Shown piece after piece: positions 1-6,218 of a stretch of 17,969 nucleotides of DNA. The notes beneath the pieces are model-generated. The model was not told the origin of the DNA. It did not search any database and worked only from the letters and a program-made list of their open reading frames with translations. The translations under genes and the position numbers were made by a program. Every line of letters starts with the position of its first letter. Position 1 is the first letter of the stretch. This DNA comes from an uncultured Eubacteriales bacterium (GTDB taxonomy: Bacteria; Bacillota; Clostridia; Oscillospirales; Acutalibacteraceae): the NCBI GenBank assembly GCA_934615635.1, contig CAKTTT010000026.1, positions 1 to 17,969 on the forward strand. The letters are read 5' to 3'.

Positions 1-8
1 GGGAGATA

Positions 9-37
9 TTGACATTTATCTGTAATACAGATAAAAT
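9..37 (+). promoter_or_regulatory. Sigma-A promoter of the small Cys-rich gene
   Basis: A perfect -35 hexamer TTGACA (9-14) is followed after exactly 17 bp by TAAAAT (32-37), one mismatch from the -10 consensus. Transcription should start near 44, which would leave a short leader carrying the ribosome-binding site GAGGAGGGG before the ATG at 59. The whole spacer is occupied by an inverted repeat (separate entry), so the promoter is probably repressible. The segment is AT-rich against a GC-rich background, as expected for a real promoter. Confidence 0.75.
15..35. promoter_or_regulatory. Operator-like inverted repeat between -35 and -10
   Basis: Two perfect 9-bp arms, TTTATCTGT (15-23) and ACAGATAAA (27-35), are separated by AAT. 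The repeat fills the spacer of the promoter and overlaps the first four bases of the -10 hexamer, the classic position for a repressor that blocks RNA polymerase. The core TGTA-n-TACA is reminiscent of sites for small winged-helix repressors (GntR, MarR or BlaI/CopY types), but it does not match one consensus I can name. As an RNA element it is unlikely, because it lies upstream of the expected transcription start. Confidence 0.6.
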
Positions 38-58
38 ATTTGAGGAGGGGGTGAGGGA

Positions 59-244
59 ATGAAAACGGAAATGGATGGCTGCGAGAACCGTTTTTGTTTG
101 TATTGGCAGGAGAATCGCTGTCAACTTTCTTATATCACGTTGGATGCCCCCGGTCTCTGCGAAAATTATGTTTATCTGGAGTTTCCGGAAAAATTTCTGC
201 GGATGGAGAGAAGGCGGCAACTGGACAAGCCGGAGGAGGCATGA
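59..244 (+). CDS. Small cysteine-rich protein (61 aa), likely metal-binding
   Basis: I do not recognise a named family. The 61-residue product has four cysteines at residues 8, 13, 21 and 34 in the pattern C-x4-C-x7-C-x12-C, with CLYWQENRCQL around the second and third. This resembles small clostridial proteins with a C-x4-C-x-Y...C-x-L...G-x-C layout that are thought to bind zinc; that link is from memory and is an inference. No signal peptide or membrane segment is seen, and the C-terminus is charged (MERRRQLDKPEEA). The start is supported by GAGGAGGGG at 42-50 and by a textbook promoter at 9-37. The gene is transcriptionally isolated: it has its own promoter with an operator-like repeat and is followed by a strong terminator at 370-412, so it is not part of the downstream sporulation operon. 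An ATG overlapping its stop codon opens a second frame that I reject. Confidence 0.6.
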   Translation: MKTEMDGCENRFCLYWQENRCQLSYITLDAPGLCENYVYLEFPEKFLRMERRRQLDKPEEA

Positions 245-369
245 TGTGTCCGACAGAAGAACAAGAGGTGATGGACGGCCGTCCGCCCTTCCGCCGCCGC
301 GCTCACCCGGCCGGAGAAGAAAGGGTTCGCCGCCCTTCGCCGGTTCGCAAGAGATCCGCTTATCTTCCG

Positions 370-412
370 CCGCGCCGCCGCGTTTTATCGCGGCGGTGCG
401 GTTTCTCTTTTT
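370..412 (+). terminator. Rho-independent terminator before spoIIIA
   Basis: Positions 370-382 pair with 389-401 to give a 13-bp stem with a single G-U wobble (374/397), a six-base TTTTAT loop, and a T-rich tail TTTCTCTTTTT at 402-412. This should end transcription of the small Cys-rich gene and isolate it from spoIIIAA. The region between the gene's stop at 244 and the stem shows nothing else convincing. Confidence 0.85.
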
Positions 413-450
413 ATCGGCGGCCTTTTTGGTTCTAAGCGGGCGGGGACAGG

Positions 451-458
451 CATATAAT
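451..458 (+). promoter_or_regulatory. Candidate sigma-E -10 element of the spoIIIA operon
   Basis: CATATAAT at 451-458 is one mismatch from the sigma-E -10 consensus CATACAnT and also contains a perfect sigma-A -10 (TATAAT, 453-458). It lies just downstream of the terminator, so a promoter is needed here. The spoIIIA operon is sigma-E dependent in B. subtilis and in clostridia. No good -35 is seen: the correctly spaced bases 430-436 (TTCTAAG) match poorly. The predicted transcript would start near 465 and carry a very short leader of about ten bases. Confidence 0.4.
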
Positions 459-475
459 CAAGCGAGGTGAAGGAG

Positions 476-1468
476 ATGACGGACTTTCAGCGAGCGATCG
501 CCTGTCTGCCCGCCCCGCTGCGGGACAGGCTCCAGGGCGTTCCCGCGGCGGTGCAGGACAGGGTACAGGAAATCCGTCTGCGGGCCGGGGCGCCGGTGGA
601 GCTGTCCGGCGGCGGCCGGAGCTTGCTGCTGACCCAAAGCGGCGATGTGACCGAGCTGCGGCGGACAAGCCCCTACATATGCGACGCCGCCCTTCTTGCA
701 GAATGCTTCCAGGCTCTGTGCGAATATTCCGTCCATACCCATCAGCAGGAGATCCGCCGGGGCTTTATCAGTACCCGGACAGGCTGCCGGGCGGGGATTG
801 CCGGCAGCGCGGTGACAGAAAACGGAGAGATCCTCTCCATGCGGCAGATCACCTCCATCTGCCTGCGGGTGGCCCGGCGGCATACGGGCTGCGCCGACCC
901 GCTGCTCAACCGCCTGCTGCAGGGAGGCCGGATCGCTGGCGCATTGATCTGCGGGGAGCCCTCCAGCGGCAAAACCAGCCTGCTGAGGGATATGGCCCGG
1001 CAGCTATCCGACGGCTCCCGGGGCAGGCGGTATCACGTGGCGGTGGTGGACGAGCGGGGGGAGCTGGGCGCGGACCGGGGACTGCCGGAATGCGATGTGC
1101 TGCTCTACTGCCCCAAGGAGAAGGGGATCGAGCAGGCGGTGCGCTGCCTGGCGCCCGACGTGGTGCTGTTCGATGAGCTGGGAACCCCGGAGGAAACCCG
1201 GGCGGTTACGGCCTCCCTCAACGCGGGGACGGCGGTGATCTCCACCGCCCACTGCCGGGATCTTGCCACCTTGCGGCGGCGGCCCCATATCGTGGAGGCG
1301 CTGCGGTCGGGGGCCTTTGACTATCTGGTGTTCCTGTCCGGCCGGGATACGCCCGGTAGAATCGACCGCATTGTGCGCACGGAGGAGATGGCCGATGAAG
1401 ATAGTGGGACTGGTGCTCATCACCCTGGCGGGGATCTGGCTGGGGCTGTCGGCGGCCTCCGGGCTTAA
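476..1468 (+). CDS. spoIIIAA: Stage III sporulation protein AA (ATPase)
   Basis: SpoIIIAA is the cytoplasmic ATPase of the SpoIIIA-SpoIIQ channel, related to secretion ATPases of type II/IV systems, and is thought to energise assembly or transport between mother cell and forespore. The 330-residue product has an N-terminal region with VQEIRLRAGAPVEL (about residues 30-45), a P-loop GEPSSGKTS at 160-168 and a Walker B-like DVVLFDELG near 227-235. B. subtilis SpoIIIAA is about 307 residues, so this one is slightly long at the C-terminus. The ATG at 476 is preferred over an in-frame GTG at 467 because AGGTGA (465-470) lies five bases before it, while the GTG lacks a ribosome-binding site. The last 74 nt overlap the start of spoIIIAB. 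It is the first gene of a complete spoIIIAA-AH operon. Confidence 0.95.
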   Translation: MTDFQRAIACLPAPLRDRLQGVPAAVQDRVQEIRLRAGAPVELSGGGRSLLLTQSGDVTELRRTSPYICDAALLAECFQALCEYSVHTHQQEIRRGFISTRTGCRAGIAGSAVTENGEILSMRQITSICLRVARRHTGCADPLLNRLLQGGRIAGALICGEPSSGKTSLLRDMARQLSDGSRGRRYHVAVVDERGELGADRGLPECDVLLYCPKEKGIEQAVRCLAPDVVLFDELGTPEETRAVTASLNAGTAVISTAHCRDLATLRRRPHIVEALRSGAFDYLVFLSGRDTPGRIDRIVRTEEMADEDSGTGAHHPGGDLAGAVGGLRA

Positions 1469-1904
1469 CCGGCGGGCGGCCGCCCTAGACGCCATGGAAA
1501 AGCTGGTGGCCCGGATCGCTTCGCAGATCCGCTACACCGCCGCGCCGGTGGGGGAGCTGATGCTTTCCGCTTCCCGGACGGCGGAATTCCGCCCCCTGCG
1601 CTTTCTGGAGGCGGTGGGTTCCGCCATGGAGACGGAGGGGGATTTCCCCCGCCTTTGGGCGGAGGCCGTGAGCCGGGAGGGCGGGACGTGCGGGTTCGCC
1701 GCGCAGGATGAGGAGCTGCTGCGGGAGTTCGGCAAGGGGCTGGGCGCCAGCGATACCGAGGGGCAGACGGCCCATTGCAGGCTGTATGGAGAGCTGTTTT
1801 CCCGGCAGGCGGAGGCCGCCCGCCGGGAGGTGGCGAATAAGGGGAAGCTGTACATCATGCTGGGGCTGGCGGGCGGTCTGGGGCTGTCCCTGCTGCTGCT
1901 TTGA
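1395..1904 (+). CDS. spoIIIAB: Stage III sporulation protein AB
   Basis: SpoIIIAB is a mother-cell membrane protein of the feeding channel, structurally similar to type II secretion GspF-like proteins. The 169-residue product starts with a hydrophobic segment (MKIVGLVLITLAGIWLGL, residues 1-18), has a helical middle that includes RIASQIRYTAAPVGELM, and ends in a second hydrophobic stretch (YIMLGLAGGLGLSLLLL), the usual two-ended membrane layout at the usual length of about 170 residues. The start at 1395 follows GGAGGAG (1381-1387) with eight bases of spacing and lies inside the last 74 nt of spoIIIAA, so translation is probably coupled. The open frame extends further upstream, but that part is a shadow of spoIIIAA. 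Confidence 0.92.
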   Translation: MKIVGLVLITLAGIWLGLSAASGLNRRAAALDAMEKLVARIASQIRYTAAPVGELMLSASRTAEFRPLRFLEAVGSAMETEGDFPRLWAEAVSREGGTCGFAAQDEELLREFGKGLGASDTEGQTAHCRLYGELFSRQAEAARREVANKGKLYIMLGLAGGLGLSLLLL

Positions 1905-1935
1905 GGGAAGAGGGCTCCGCGCCCGGACAAAGGCT

Positions 1936-1960
1936 CCCGCGGGGAGAATCCCCCTGCGGG
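1936..1960 (+). other. Intercistronic hairpin between spoIIIAB and spoIIIAC
   Basis: CCCGC (1936-1940) plus GGGG (1941-1944) pairs with CCCC (1951-1954) plus GCGGG (1956-1960), leaving one bulged T and a six-base loop. No T-run follows, so it is not a terminator. It sits in a 90-nt gap and could protect mRNA ends after processing or tune spoIIIAC translation; its role is inferred. Confidence 0.4.
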
Positions 1961-1994
1961 GAAACGATGGAAAAAGAAAGGCTGGTCAAGCGGT

Positions 1995-2189
1995 ATGGAT
2001 GTGGATCTGATCTTCAAGATTGCGGCCATTGGTATCATTGTGGCGGTACTCAATCAGGTGTTGATCCGCTCGGGCAGGGAGGAGCAGGCGATGCTCACCA
2101 CCCTGGCCGGGCTGATCGTGGTGCTGTCCATGATCGTACCGCAGATCAGCGATTTGTTCCGCACGGTCAAATCCGTGTTCGGATTATAG
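1995..2189 (+). CDS. spoIIIAC: Stage III sporulation protein AC
   Basis: SpoIIIAC is a very small membrane protein of the SpoIIIA channel complex in the mother-cell membrane. The 64-residue product has the expected length and two hydrophobic helices, roughly residues 4-22 (IFKIAAIGIIVAVLNQVL) and 33-50 (MLTTLAGLIVVLSMIV), joined by a polar loop RSGREEQA typical of the family. The ATG at 1995 is preceded by GAAAGG at 1976-1981 with 13 bases of spacing, a layout that recurs at many starts in this window. It sits 90 nt after spoIIIAB, unusually far for this operon. Confidence 0.92.
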   Translation: MDVDLIFKIAAIGIIVAVLNQVLIRSGREEQAMLTTLAGLIVVLSMIVPQISDLFRTVKSVFGL

Positions 2190-2274
2190 AGAGGCGCCAG
2201 CCGGCCCGGCCGGGCGGCGGGGTGTTTCTCCGGGATGAGAAAAGGGCGGACGGCGGAAAGGAATGGTCGTGGAA

Positions 2275-2676
2275 ATGGAATTCGCGGCGATAGCGGGCGT
2301 GGTGGTGGTGGCCGCCTTCCTCGCGGTGCTGCTCCGGCAGAAAAGCCCCGAGCAGTCCATGGCGGTGGGGCTGCTGACCGGCGTGGGGGTGATGGCGTTG
2401 CTGCTCACCAAGGCGGCGCCCTCCCTGGGCGCGGTGAAGGAGCTGATGGACTCCTCCGCCCTGCCGGCGGAATATGGACAGATCCTGTTCAAGGCGTTGG
2501 GGATCTGCCTGCTGACCCAGTTGGCCGCCGACGCCTGCCGGGATGCGGGAGAGAGCGCCCTGGCGGGCAAGGCGGAGCTGGCGGGCAAGGTGGGGCTTAT
2601 CATGCTCTCCTTGCCCCTGTTTCAAAAGATCGCGGAGCTGGCCGTCTCCCTGATGAATGGGAAGGCGGTGGGATAG
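2275..2676 (+). CDS. spoIIIAD: Stage III sporulation protein AD
   Basis: SpoIIIAD is a polytopic membrane subunit of the mother-cell channel complex, related to SpoIIIAC. From the start chosen here the product has 133 residues, matching the B. subtilis protein. Hydrophobic segments are visible near residues 2-21 (FAAIAGVVVVAAFLAVLL), 30-46, 70-86 and 108-126, and the loop RQKSPEQSMAVGLLTG after the first helix fits the family. An in-frame ATG at 2263 is possible, but GAAAGG (2256-2261) would be almost in contact with it, whereas it lies 13 bases before the ATG at 2275, the spacing also seen at spoIIIAC. The stop codon is immediately followed by the spoIIIAE start. Confidence 0.92.
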   Translation: MEFAAIAGVVVVAAFLAVLLRQKSPEQSMAVGLLTGVGVMALLLTKAAPSLGAVKELMDSSALPAEYGQILFKALGICLLTQLAADACRDAGESALAGKAELAGKVGLIMLSLPLFQKIAELAVSLMNGKAVG

Positions 2677-3828
2677 ATGAGGCGTGGACTGCGATTCCTT
2701 TTTTGTATGCTGCTTCTGCTGTCGGCCCTGGCGCTGCCGCCGGTGCTGGCGGAGGAAGAAGAGGATACGGACCGGCTCTATCAGGAGCAACTGGAGGCCA
2801 GCGGGGCGGAGGCGCTGTTCGACAGCCTGCCAGACGGGACGCGGGAACTGCTGGACAAGCTGGGGATCAGCGGTTTGGACGCGGACAGCCTTACCGCCCT
2901 GCAGCCGGGGACCGCCCTCAGCGAGCTGCTGGCGATGGCGGGGAGCCAATCGGGCGGCGTGCTGGGAAGCTGCGGCCTGCTGCTGGGCATCATCCTGCTG
3001 TGCGCGCTGATGGACAGCCTCAAACAGACCGTGCGGGAGCCGGCGGTATCTGACGTGTTCGGGGTCATCTGCTCGCTGGCCGCCTGCGCGGCGGTGCTGG
3101 TGCCGCTGGCGGGCTGCATCCAGCGGGTGGGGGCGGCGGCGGAGAGCACCTCCGTCTTTATGATCAGTTTCGTGCCGGTCTATTCCGGCATCCTGCTGAC
3201 CTCCGGACAAGCCATGACGGCGGCCTCCTACAACACGGTGGTGCTGTTTGTGGCGGAGCTGATATCCCTGCTGGCCACCAAGGTGATCGTGCCGCTGATG
3301 ACCGTCTCCCTGGCGTTGGGGCTTACCGGCTCGGTCAGCGGCGGGCTGCGGCTGGAGGGGGTGGGAAGCTGGATCAATAAGGCGGCGGGCTGGCTGCTGA
3401 CCATCACCACCTCTCTGTTTGTGGGGCTGCTCTCCCTGCAGGGGATCGTGGGGGCGGCGGCGGACACCCTGGCGGGCCGGGCGATCAAATTTTCCATTTC
3501 CAGTTTCGTTCCGGTGGTAGGCGGCGCGCTCAGCGAGGCGTTCAACGCGGTGAAGGGCTGTCTCTCGCTGCTGAAATCCACCCTGGGAGGCTTCGGCATC
3601 CTCACCACGGTGCTGATCGCCGCGCCGCCCATTCTGGAATGCGTGCTGTGGTCCCTGGGACTGAGCCTGTGCGGCATGGCGGCGGAGCTGTTCGGTCTGT
3701 CTCAAATCAGCACAGTGCTCAAGACCGCCCAGTCGGTGGTGAAAACCCTCATCGGCGTTCTGGCCGCTTGCGCGCTGTTCATGATCATCGCCACCACCAT
3801 CGTCACCAAGGCGGGCGGCGGGGGATGA
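2677..3828 (+). CDS. spoIIIAE: Stage III sporulation protein AE
   Basis: SpoIIIAE is the largest membrane protein of the SpoIIIA complex, probably part of the translocation core. The 383-residue product has a cleavable-looking signal peptide (FLFCMLLLLSALALPPVLA, ending near residue 25) followed by an acidic stretch EEEEDTD. A soluble segment comes next, then several hydrophobic helices from about residue 95 to the C-terminus, including LGSCGLLLGIILLCALM, LVPLAGCIQRVGAAAE and a final ACALFMIIATTIV. Conserved family stretches such as SFVPVYSGILLTSGQ and ISSFVPVVGGALSEAFN are present. The ATG directly abuts the spoIIIAD stop (TAG at 2674-2676), so expression is likely coupled. Length matches the family (about 390-400 residues). 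Confidence 0.95.
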   Translation: MRRGLRFLFCMLLLLSALALPPVLAEEEEDTDRLYQEQLEASGAEALFDSLPDGTRELLDKLGISGLDADSLTALQPGTALSELLAMAGSQSGGVLGSCGLLLGIILLCALMDSLKQTVREPAVSDVFGVICSLAACAAVLVPLAGCIQRVGAAAESTSVFMISFVPVYSGILLTSGQAMTAASYNTVVLFVAELISLLATKVIVPLMTVSLALGLTGSVSGGLRLEGVGSWINKAAGWLLTITTSLFVGLLSLQGIVGAAADTLAGRAIKFSISSFVPVVGGALSEAFNAVKGCLSLLKSTLGGFGILTTVLIAAPPILECVLWSLGLSLCGMAAELFGLSQISTVLKTAQSVVKTLIGVLAACALFMIIATTIVTKAGGGG

Positions 3829-3922
3829 AGGGGCGCCGGGGACGGGAGCGGGAAAAAGGGCGGAGATAGGGCGCGGTACCGGCCCGCCGGGGGCGATATC
3901 GATGGAAAGGATGGGAAGAAGG

Positions 3923-4396
3923 ATGGATGCCGTGAAGGGATGGGCGGCGGCCCTTTGCGCCGTGGCCATCGGCTGCACCCTGCTGCAGATGCTGGCCCCC
4001 AAGGGCGGGATGGGGAAGATTTTCCGGATGATAACCGCGGCGTTTTTCCTCTGCTGTCTGGTGTCGCCCTTGCTGAACCTGAAGTCCCTGCTGAAGCTGG
4101 ATCTGGAGTCCCTGCCGACGGAAATTCAATCGGAGATGCTGGAAAACCGGCTTAACGAACAGGTGGAACGGCAGATTTCCGCCGCCGTGCAGCGGCTGAC
4201 GGAGACCACGCTGGAGGGATATGGCCTGTCGGCGGAAAAAATCGTCACCGAGATGGATACTTCCGAGGACGGGAGCATATATATTAAACGAATTATCCTG
4301 TATCTGGACAAACAAAACATGGCCCAGTCCCTGACGATCCGTCAACTGCTGGAGCAGCGGCTGGGGCTGGAGGTGGATGTGGCGGCGGACGGATAG
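3923..4396 (+). CDS. spoIIIAF: Stage III sporulation protein AF
   Basis: SpoIIIAF is a membrane-anchored subunit with an extracellular (intermembrane) ring-building domain. From the start chosen the product has 157 residues: two N-terminal hydrophobic segments at about 5-25 (KGWAAALCAVAIGCTLLQML) and 31-52 (KIFRMITAAFFLCCLVSPLL), then a soluble helical region and a C-terminal domain ending QLLEQRLGLEVDV, as in the family. Three in-frame ATGs exist (3902, 3911, 3923). I prefer 3923 because GAAAGG at 3905-3910 then sits 12 bases upstream, as elsewhere in this window, and because the family begins just before the first helix. It follows a 94-nt gap after spoIIIAE. Confidence 0.85.
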   Translation: MDAVKGWAAALCAVAIGCTLLQMLAPKGGMGKIFRMITAAFFLCCLVSPLLNLKSLLKLDLESLPTEIQSEMLENRLNEQVERQISAAVQRLTETTLEGYGLSAEKIVTEMDTSEDGSIYIKRIILYLDKQNMAQSLTIRQLLEQRLGLEVDVAADG

Positions 4397-4413
4397 CTGT
4401 TTATTCTGGAAAG

Positions 4414-4436
4414 CGCCCCTGGTTCGATAAGGGGCG
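4414..4436 (+). other. Intercistronic hairpin between spoIIIAF and spoIIIAG
   Basis: CGCCCCT (4414-4420) pairs perfectly with AGGGGCG (4430-4436) around a nine-base loop. There is no T-run, so termination is not expected. It lies in the 87-nt spacer upstream of the spoIIIAG ribosome-binding site and may influence mRNA stability or relative expression; this is inference only. Confidence 0.35.
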
Positions 4437-4483
4437 GAGGAAACGCGGAGTCGCGGCCGGATGCGAAAAGAAAGGAGCGAAAG

Positions 4484-5068
4484 ATGGACGACGAGAAGAA
4501 AACAGCCGACAAAAACGCCGGATCGGGATGGACACGAATTCTGGACAGCATCAAGGGGGGGAAGGGACGAAAGATCATCATGGCCGCCGGCCTGGTGGGG
4601 ATGGCGCTGATTCTGGCGTCGGAGTTCTGGCCGGGGCAAAAGGCCGCCGGTACGGCCGCCAAAACCACGGCGGAGGACTTTCTCGAAAAAACCGAGGCGA
4701 AGCTCGCCGATGTGGTGGGCAGCATCCAGGGGGCGGGAAAATGCCGGATTATGGTGACGCTGGAAAACGGCGTGGAATATGTGTACGCCACCCAACAGAA
4801 GGTCAATACCGACCGGCAGGAGGGGACGGACGGCAATTCCAGCAAGCTGAATCAACGGGATGATACGGAGGAGAGCATCGTCATCGTGGAAACGGAAAAC
4901 GGCCGGCAGGGGCTGCTGGTGACCGAGCTGCAGCCCACGGTCAAGGGGGTCGTCATCGTCTGCGAGGGCGGGGATCAGCCCCTGGTGCAGCAGCGGGTGA
5001 CGGACGCCGTCACCATTGCGCTGAACATCTCTTCCAAGCGCGTGTGCGTAACGAAACTCACTGAATAA
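4484..5068 (+). CDS. spoIIIAG: Stage III sporulation protein AG (channel ring)
   Basis: SpoIIIAG forms a large oligomeric ring in the space between mother-cell and forespore membranes. The 194-residue product has a basic cytoplasmic N-terminus, one transmembrane helix at about residues 31-47 (IIMAAGLVGMALILASEFW), a linker, and a ring-building domain carrying IQGAGKCRIMVTLENGVEYVYA (about 79-102) and, at the C-terminus, ELQPTVKGVVIVCEGGDQ, both hallmark SpoIIIAG stretches (the latter also in SpoIIIAF-like folds). It ends ALNISSKRVCVTKL, the usual beta-strand end. The start is well supported: GAAAGGAG at 4470-4477 precedes the ATG at 4484. It is followed 23 nt later by spoIIIAH. Confidence 0.95.
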   Translation: MDDEKKTADKNAGSGWTRILDSIKGGKGRKIIMAAGLVGMALILASEFWPGQKAAGTAAKTTAEDFLEKTEAKLADVVGSIQGAGKCRIMVTLENGVEYVYATQQKVNTDRQEGTDGNSSKLNQRDDTEESIVIVETENGRQGLLVTELQPTVKGVVIVCEGGDQPLVQQRVTDAVTIALNISSKRVCVTKLTE

Positions 5069-5091
5069 GCAGGCAGAAAGGAATGGGTAGT

Positions 5092-5658
5092 ATGACGCGG
5101 ATCTTTGGAAAAAAACAGGTGCTTTTGGCCACTCTGATCGTGGCGTTGGGCGTGGCGGTGTATCTCAATTATTATTTTTCCAGCCAGCAGCCTCCGACGA
5201 CGGATGTAAACGGCCGGCCCACCTCTTCCACCTCCTCCCGCAACATGGGGGATGCCCAGTTTGTGGGCAATTCCAGCGTGGTATCCTCGCCGGAATCCAC
5301 CGTGGACGCCAACGATTATTTCGTGCAGGCGCGGTTGAGCCGGGAAAGCGCCCGGGAGGAAGCCCTGGATATCGTCAAGGATATGATGAACGACGTCAAG
5401 GCCACCGACGAGGTCAAAAAGCAGGCCGCGGAGAAGGCCGCCGCCATCGCCCAGGCGGTGGAGCAAGAAAGCAAGATCGAGAGCCTGATCAAATCCAAGG
5501 GCTTCGCGGATTGCGTGGTGTACATAGAAGGCGAAAACTGCAGCATCGTGGTCCGGTCGGAGGGCCTCAAGCCCCAGGAATCGGTGCAGATCACCGAGAT
5601 TGTCACCACCCAGTCGAACATTGTCGCCCAAAATATCAACATCGGAACGGTAAAATAA
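5092..5658 (+). CDS. spoIIIAH: Stage III sporulation protein AH (SpoIIQ partner)
   Basis: SpoIIIAH is the bitopic mother-cell membrane protein whose ring-building (YscJ/FliF-like) ectodomain binds forespore SpoIIQ to form the intercellular channel. From the start used the product has 188 residues: short cytoplasmic end, one transmembrane helix at about 9-25 (VLLATLIVALGVAVYLNYYF), a Ser/Thr-rich linker, then a helical domain (ARLSRESAREEALDIVKDM) and a C-terminal domain with GFADCVVYIEGENCSIVVRS and a final region similar to other SpoIIIAH proteins (ITEIVTTQSNIVAQNINI). An ATG at 5083 is in frame but is nearly adjacent to GAAAGG (5076-5081); the ATG at 5092 is spaced by ten bases and is preferred. 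The gene ends the spoIIIA operon. No spoIIQ is in this window. Confidence 0.95.
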   Translation: MTRIFGKKQVLLATLIVALGVAVYLNYYFSSQQPPTTDVNGRPTSSTSSRNMGDAQFVGNSSVVSSPESTVDANDYFVQARLSRESAREEALDIVKDMMNDVKATDEVKKQAAEKAAAIAQAVEQESKIESLIKSKGFADCVVYIEGENCSIVVRSEGLKPQESVQITEIVTTQSNIVAQNINIGTVK

Positions 5659-5668
5659 GAAAAAACGG

Positions 5669-5696
5669 TTGCCCCCCGGGGACTTTGTGGTATAAT
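5669..5696 (+). promoter_or_regulatory. Sigma-A extended -10 promoter of asp23
   Basis: TTGCCC (5669-5674), a 16-bp spacer and a perfect TATAAT (5691-5696) preceded by TGG (5688-5690, the extended -10 TGn). Expected transcription start is near 5703, giving a leader of about 75 nt. This separates asp23 from the sporulation operon, for which I see no terminator. Confidence 0.75.
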
Positions 5697-5726
5697 ATAT
5701 GGGATAGCATACAAAACAGGGCCATG

Positions 5727-5747
5727 GTTTGAAGCGGGTCTTCAAAC
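5727..5747 (+). promoter_or_regulatory. Leader hairpin upstream of asp23
   Basis: GTTTGAAG (5727-5734) and CTTCAAAC (5740-5747) form a perfect 8-bp stem with a five-base loop CGGGT inside the predicted asp23 5' leader, 11 bases before the ribosome-binding site GAAAGG (5759-5764). No T-run follows. It could stabilise the transcript or bind a regulator; no known riboswitch or protein site is recognised. Confidence 0.45.
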
Positions 5748-5778
5748 TCCCTCAGCCAGAAAGGAATGGACATAAGCT

Positions 5779-6141
5779 ATGGATGATAAAGGATACAAGG
5801 TTTCCGAGGGTAGCTGCATCATCTCCGAGGATGTGATCGCCACCATTGCCAACACGGCGGCGATGGAGGTGCCCGGTGTGGCGGGCATGGCCCAGCGCCC
5901 GGCGGATATCCGGGGAATCATGGCGACGGGCGCCACCAAATCGGTAAAGGTGATCAACAACGAGAGCGAAACCGTGGTGGATGTGTACGTCAACCTGAAG
6001 GTGGGCGCCCGGATCCCGGATGTGGCGGGAGAAGTGCAGCATCAGGTCAAGGTGGCCGTTCAGTCCATGACCGGCAAGCCGGTGACCAAGGTCAACGTGC
6101 ATGTGGCGGGCATCGTGCTGGAAGAGGAAGCCGCCCAGTGA
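5779..6141 (+). CDS. Asp23/Gls24 family envelope stress response protein
   Basis: Members of the Asp23 (alkaline shock protein 23) family, such as YqhY of B. subtilis, are small soluble proteins linked to envelope stress and, for YqhY, to control of acetyl-CoA carboxylase. The 120-residue product carries the family core: SEDVIATIANTAAMEVPGVAG (about 16-36, split here only for quoting), VVDVYVNLKVGARIPDVAGE and QVKVAVQSMTGKPVTKVNVHVAGIV towards the end. GAAAGG (5759-5764) lies 14 bases before the ATG. In B. subtilis yqhY follows accB-accC; here those two genes are absent and asp23 has its own promoter and terminator, so it is a one-gene unit. YqhY orthology is likely from its place before nusB but not proven. 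Confidence 0.92.
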   Translation: MDDKGYKVSEGSCIISEDVIATIANTAAMEVPGVAGMAQRPADIRGIMATGATKSVKVINNESETVVDVYVNLKVGARIPDVAGEVQHQVKVAVQSMTGKPVTKVNVHVAGIVLEEEAAQ

Positions 6142-6183
6142 TCCGCCGATCCTTGAAAAGCGTGTATATCATCTGCCTGCAAC

Positions 6184-6218
6184 AGCCCTCCGCTGGCTTG
6201 TGGAGGGCTTTTTTCTTC
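6184..6218 (+). terminator. Rho-independent terminator after asp23
   Basis: AGCCCTCC (6184-6191) pairs with GGAGGGCT (6202-6209), with a G-U pair continuing inwards and a short loop, followed by TTTTTTCTTC. It closes the asp23 transcript and implies that the nusB block starts from a promoter between here and 6276, although I do not see a convincing one in that stretch. Confidence 0.88.

Noticed and set aside
241..435. 64-codon frame starting at the ATGA overlap with the small Cys-rich gene
   Set aside because: Its product is a low-complexity Arg/Pro sequence typical of GC-rich noncoding frames, and its stop codon lies beyond the terminator at 370-412, so the expected mRNA would not contain the end of the frame.
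3825..3869. 14-codon frame (MKGRRGREREKGRR) overlapping the spoIIIAE stop as ATGA
   Set aside because: Very short, purely basic low-complexity product with no sign of conservation; more likely spacer sequence.
2167..4002. 611-codon open frame on the minus strand opposite spoIIIAD-AF
   Set aside because: Composition is dominated by His, Gln, Arg and Gly, as expected for a shadow of GC-rich genes; the plus strand holds clear spoIIIA genes.
5708..5715. CATACAAA as a sigma-E -10 for asp23
   Set aside because: No sigma-E -35 at the right distance, and a much better sigma-A extended -10 promoter lies just upstream.
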